Source: Narthecium ossifragum
Taxonomy: Eukaryota; Streptophyta; Magnoliopsida; Dioscoreales; Nartheciaceae
Reading direction: 5' to 3'
NCBI GenBank assembly: GCA_963920575.1
Contig: OY986972.1
Location: 885,501-949,500 of the forward strand
Length of the DNA stretch: 64,000 bases
A program made the position numbers and the translations under genes. Of this stretch, positions 60,301-64,000 are shown one piece after another. Positions within the stretch are counted from its first letter, which is position 1; the number at the start of each line of letters is the position of its first letter. Under the pieces are notes generated by a model, which saw only the letters and a list, made by a program, of their open reading frames with translations, searched no databases and was not told the origin of the DNA.

Positions 60301-63300
60301 CCTCACAAACTCATCATACGGGAAGAGAATCTGCACATTAGATAGCAAGACAATTAGCAATATTACAAAGATTACAAAATGATAACCAGCATCATCCAGA
60401 ACAAGCCAAAGAAAAAAAGGAACCAGCTTATCTTTCACCTTTTTTGGCTCCTGCAGCACCTTAAAGGTTCCACGGGCAGGTACCAATGAAATAGCACTAA
60501 ACCCAGAAACTTTCCTTGTTCTGCAAGCGTCATTTACAGAAGAACCTGTGTCTACCCTATTTGATGAGCACATTTGCTTGCATTTTAACTTGTGATCTGC
60601 TTTCCAATGCTTTGTCTGGCACGTGAGTGAACTGCGGCAATGCAAAAAACTTATCTCAAACTTTTATTATTGCACCACAATACAGTTCCTTATTGACATG
60701 TTATGGATCCCATAGTAAATAGGATACAAGACATCAATCCATAAGGGGACGTAAAAAATCCTTAACCAAAAATGTTAGACTACAGTCCACACAACTTAAA
60801 TCACCACAACCAAAAATTGAAATAAACATGTTTCGAATGGATGCAGTTGTATAAAAATTATTCAGACCTCAGGAACCATATGCAACTCCACAGTGCAATA
60901 GAAGCACCAAGAGTGGAAACCATAAGACAGTATAGTTCTGAAAGAAAATATGCTTGAGCAACTACAGATGACAATTTGGCTCAGCATCCCTAATCCTGTT
61001 TACCAATGCAGTATCAAAACTGTCTGGTAGAGACATGACACTTGCTCATACTTACCTGACAGCAAAAAAAAAAGTGAAACAAAACTGGTCTAGGTTACCC
61101 AAAATTTTCCTTTTTTAGGGACTCTAGGCTACCCAAAATCATTGTGCAGAAAATAGCTGACCAATGCCACTGCTCCTGGAAGTTCTACCAGAATAGTACA
61201 TGGGATTCTTTTCCCTAATTACCTAAACCTTTGCTGTGAAAAGACCTTGGTTAAATAATTCTCTCCGAATTGAGATGAATATCCAACCTGGAAGCTTCTG
61301 ATGTATACTATCCACTAGGAACTTTGCTCAAGCTCGCACCTTCAAGCTTTCTGGTTGGTTCACAAATATAACCACCAGCCTAGGTGATTATACTTAGGAT
61401 AAATATCATATTTCACCCTCAAAAGGTCCTAATATCACCTTTCATCCTACAATCTTTGAAATATCACATCCCCCCCCCCCCTCAACCCCATGTTATAAAA
61501 TGTCTAAAATGCCCTTATACATTAAGACTAAGATTATAGTATGCAACCAAAATTGAGTAAAATACCTTATCGCCTTATACCAATATATAACCTATATCAG
61601 TAGCAACCATCACCTACTAGCGTAATTTTAGTCAAATACCTTTTCACAATCTGCTACAAAGGGTACCATTATGAATACTCTAGGGACATATATAAAAGGA
61701 CTCCTAATTGCAAGGAGAAATATGATATTTCAAATATTGTAGGGTAAAATGTGATTGTTAGAATTTTTTGAGGGCGAAATATGATATTAATGGATCAACC
61801 CCTATGTTATGGTTCCATTGGAAAAATGAAGCATGAAGTTAAGCATAGTGAAACAAATAAAGATCCATGGGGCTGATACAAATAGTATCATGCGCCAAAT
61901 CTTTAACTTCTTAAACAAACCAGAAAGATACCATGTCAAAAGTACTTATCTTGAGATAATACCCTATTTACTACGAACAAGCATTGAGCGAAGCAGGTAT
62001 CAGGAAAAAGGCAACCACTCAAAGCAGGTAAAAATCTCTGATTGTAGCAATACATAACATTTCTAGATAGATAGAGGAACAGGGTTTGCTAATTGCACAA
62101 TAGGAACCTATTACTATTCCACTCGAGGATAGACAACCAAACGCCCCCTTAAATCCTCGTAGTTATCAAGTTTGCTCACCCCCAATCTCCTACATGCTAA
62201 TATGGAAATTCTTACTCACAGCCAAAAAACAACTTCTTCCTACCATCAAAATATGATTAAACCTAGAAATCATCGAGTAGTATTAATAGACCTTGTTCCT
62301 AAAGGGCCAAAAAAAGTCTTACTCCAACAAACCATTCCTAAAGCATGCCACATACAGTACCTAAGGTGCTTGAAAACTTGAACATAAAATATGCAACACA
62401 TCAACTTTCTTGACATAGTGGCATCATCAAGTAAGAGTTCGCTGCATATTGCCAAGTCACTTGACCTAAGACCGAATCGTACTGAGCACTGCATAAGTCA
62501 CGTTACAGCTAAGAACACTACAGTAATTGCATCAAGTTTCTGTTTCTTGATCAGAACATGTCACCAATGTTCAATACCACGTGTCAAATTTGAACCACTT
62601 ACTCATTGAAGATATCATGTTTACCATCAGAAAAACTTTTCCTAGATGGGAAATAAATTTGAATTTAGGTAGCGGTTGTAGTATGACATCCTTCATGCCA
62701 TTGATTAGACCATCTAAGACATCTACGCAAATTGCATTTGGGGTTGTTTGGTTGCTGGAAATTGGAGAAGGAATCTGACCAGTTTTGAAAACTGGTTCCG
62801 TTTTTGTTGTGGGATGGTAGGAATTATAATGGAGAGTGAAGGACCTCACTCCATCCAAACACCACTTCCCCGCTTTTCTACTTTCTCTCAAAAAGTCAGA
62901 AAGTGAGATATACCTCTCCCACTCACTAGTCATATAGGCAACGCCCACATTCTCATCTTCACTTTCTTAAGACAACCCAAAACCATAAAGTGATATCCAC
63001 CATCTAGGAAGAGAATTATACAAAAGTCGGACTTCTTCTCCTCTCCACTCTCTTGAAACCAAACAACCCCTTAAAAGACAAGGAAAAGCGTTGCAAGAAC
63101 CAAGTTCTTTAGAAGAAGAGAGATACGCTGCAAGCACTAAACCCATTCTAACAAAACTTGAACAAAAGCCCACAGAAAGAGATCGAGAGACCTCAGTATT
63201 CCAGGAAAACCAGTTATCATGTTATACTCAACAAAGTAACATTATAAGCTGTATAGTTCTTGACCAGCTTCCTAAAAAACCTACAATCGTATGCATTCCA

Positions 63301-63956
63301 ATTTCAGATGTGATCATTGTATAACCTTTTTCATGCAGAACCAGAGGTTCAATCTATTCTTAAAGGTAATTTCCATTATTCATCTCTATGCCAACAGTTA
63401 TGAAATTGTCTATAACTATGCATTATAAGCTGTATAGCTCTTGTCCAGACTTCTAAAAACCCTACAATCGTGTGCATTCCAATTTCAGACATGATCATTG
63501 TATAGCCTTTTTCATGCAGAATTAGAGGTTCGACCTACTCTTATGAGGTAATTTCCATTATTCATCTCTATGACAACAGTTATAATTCTCTGAAAAAAAA
63601 TTAACTTACTTTCTTGAAAAACCCAAACAAAAGCACATAGAAAAAGAAAGCGAAACCCACCAGTACAGCACGTTCTTGCACTGGGAGCACTTCTTGCTCC
63701 CGGCCTCCCCGCACGTGGCGCATTTGGCGGCGACGGGGGCGGCGCCGCCGCCTCCTCCGCCGCCGATCGACATCCCCCTTCTTTCCTCTCCCTCCTCCCC
63801 CCTCCTCCCTTCTTCAAACCCTTGCTCCTCGACCACAAAGTACTTCGACGCTGCCCGCCTCACAAGCAGCAGCGTCCCCAACACGATTACGAGCGCGGTG
63901 ATCACAAACTGCAGCAGTCCCTGGAGATCCAGCGCCCTCAGCCCCCCACCGAGCAT
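54394..63956 (-). CDS. Ubiquitin-specific protease with N-terminal membrane segment and MYND finger (UBP18/19-like)
   Basis: Eleven exons join in phase: 63956-63661, 60631-60439, 60330-60242, 60125-60040, 59947-59779, 59628-59505, 58887-58730, 57219-57135, 57037-56825, 56746-56685 and 55951-54394, giving 1010 residues. A hydrophobic anchor lies at about 12-33. A MYND zinc finger covers 79-116 (Cys79/82/90/93/99/103, His112, Cys116). The USP fold runs from about 180 to 492. Its Cys box [18 protein letters not shown] has nucleophile Cys194; the QEDAHEFM box follows; the His box FFGHYICY has His452, then YRIDD. The last exon encodes a long acidic, Ser-rich, disordered tail. The enzyme removes ubiquitin from proteins. 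It belongs to the plant UBP15-19 group, and the VRRAASKYF start fits UBP18/19. Introns 1, 7 and 10 carry transposons. No disruption was found. Confidence 0.92.
56233..56453. mobile_element. GC-rich PIF/Harbinger-like MITE (221 bp), TTA TSD, in protease intron
   Basis: The left end GGGGCCGTTTGGCTC and right end GAGCCAAACATGCCC are inverted. TTA flanks both sides (56230-56232 and 56454-56456). The interior is rich in CGGATTCCG and its complement, giving strong foldback. It lies in the intron between exons 10 and 11. Confidence 0.8.
57335..57560. repeat. Foldback sequence with an 18-bp perfect palindrome
   Basis: GCTAATACATGTATTAGC (about 57453) is a perfect palindrome. TGTGCCGGTCTG to its left and CGGACCGACACA to its right are near-inverted copies, as are GAGCCAACATTG-type arms further in. 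It is probably a small foldback element in protease intron 7; boundaries are not defined. Confidence 0.45.
57672..58200 (+). mobile_element. 5'-truncated LINE with an intact RNase H domain, in protease intron 7
   Basis: An open frame to the stop at 58085 ([20 protein letters not shown] ... [15 protein letters not shown]) has all four RNase H acidic positions: Asp in STDAAF, Glu in EMAEL, Asp in VESDS, Asp in NEQADLL. It ends with a short 3' UTR and an A-run (58188-58201). The orientation is opposite to the host gene. Only the last tenth or so of ORF2 is present. Confidence 0.85.
61400..61792. mobile_element. MITE with about 90-bp terminal inverted repeats, in protease intron 1
   Basis: The left arm (AATATCATATTTCACCCTCA, continuing through TCCTACAATCTTTGAAATAT) is matched in inverse by the right arm (ATATTTCAAATATTGTAGGG, TGAGGGCGAAATATGATATT). 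A C-run sits just inside the left arm. No coding capacity. The long arms without clear ends resemble Mutator-like or foldback MITEs. Confidence 0.7.
62740..63070. mobile_element. MITE (331 bp) with GGGGTTGTTTGGTT ends, in protease intron 1
   Basis: The left end GGGGTTGTTTGGTT and right end AACCAAACAACCCC are exact inverted repeats. The flanking trinucleotides are TTT and TTA, so an original TTA duplication may have mutated. The interior contains matching AGTGAGATATACCTCTCCCACTCACT-like inverted segments. No gene. Confidence 0.75.
63240..63585. repeat. 181-bp tandem duplication near the 5' end of protease intron 1
   Basis: CATTATAAGCTGTATAG begins at 63240 and again at 63421, and both copies run through GTAATTTCCATTATTCATCT to CAACAGTTAT. 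The second copy ends about 75 bases from the exon 1 donor site. Confidence 0.9.
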
Positions 63957-64000
63957 CTACTTCCCTCCCCGTCCTCGGGTCAGGGTGCTCATCGATCAAT

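Overview
The window is nuclear DNA from a flowering plant, probably a non-grass monocot. The genes have introns, with plant splice sites and moderate GC. The ZEITLUPE-type protein reads closest to what I remember of monocot ADO1. Recognisable host genes are separated by long stretches of transposon-derived sequence. Species cannot be named from the sequence alone.

Layout. At 1-1653 (+) lies the C-terminal leucine-rich-repeat part of a CNL-type resistance gene that enters from the left. At 6109-4169 (-) are five spliced exons of a nucleoporin-like gene whose 3' part I cannot find. At 10055-15410 (+) is an intact two-exon ADAGIO/ZEITLUPE blue-light receptor F-box gene. From 16.2 to 38.5 kb lies a tandem array of a plant-specific multi-pass membrane protein: one pseudogene (17.74-18.48 kb) and three intact single-exon copies (19684, 25748 and 35740). 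It ends against a convergent glutamyl-tRNA-reductase-binding-protein-like gene (40062-37450, -). Pieces of that gene's 3' end also occur behind the pseudogene and behind the second intact copy, so the duplicated unit held the 3' ends of both convergent genes. Unit B later took a solo LTR, then a full-length LINE inside that LTR, plus two TIR elements. Further right are SEC61 gamma (42226-41655, -), an RSZ-type SR splicing factor (44265-46543, +), a decayed chloroplast SecY (SCY1) pseudogene (about 52622-48528, -), and a complete 11-exon MYND-finger ubiquitin-specific protease (63956-54394, -).

Mobile DNA. The elements include one apparently full-length LINE with both ORFs open and a perfect 17-bp target-site duplication. 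Three 5'-truncated LINE pieces end in RNase H. Two related solo LTRs each have a perfect 5-bp duplication. Several MITEs have TTA duplications or long inverted repeats.

How the genes relate. The host genes are not an operon or cluster. They serve defence, nuclear pore, circadian light sensing, tetrapyrrole regulation, ER translocation, splicing, chloroplast translocation and deubiquitination. I found no clearly new biological system. The most informative locus is the membrane-protein/GluTRBP tandem array, where an empty paralogous site orders the duplication, solo-LTR and LINE events. Multi-exon coordinates were worked out by hand from splice sites, reading phase and remembered family sequence, without alignment software.
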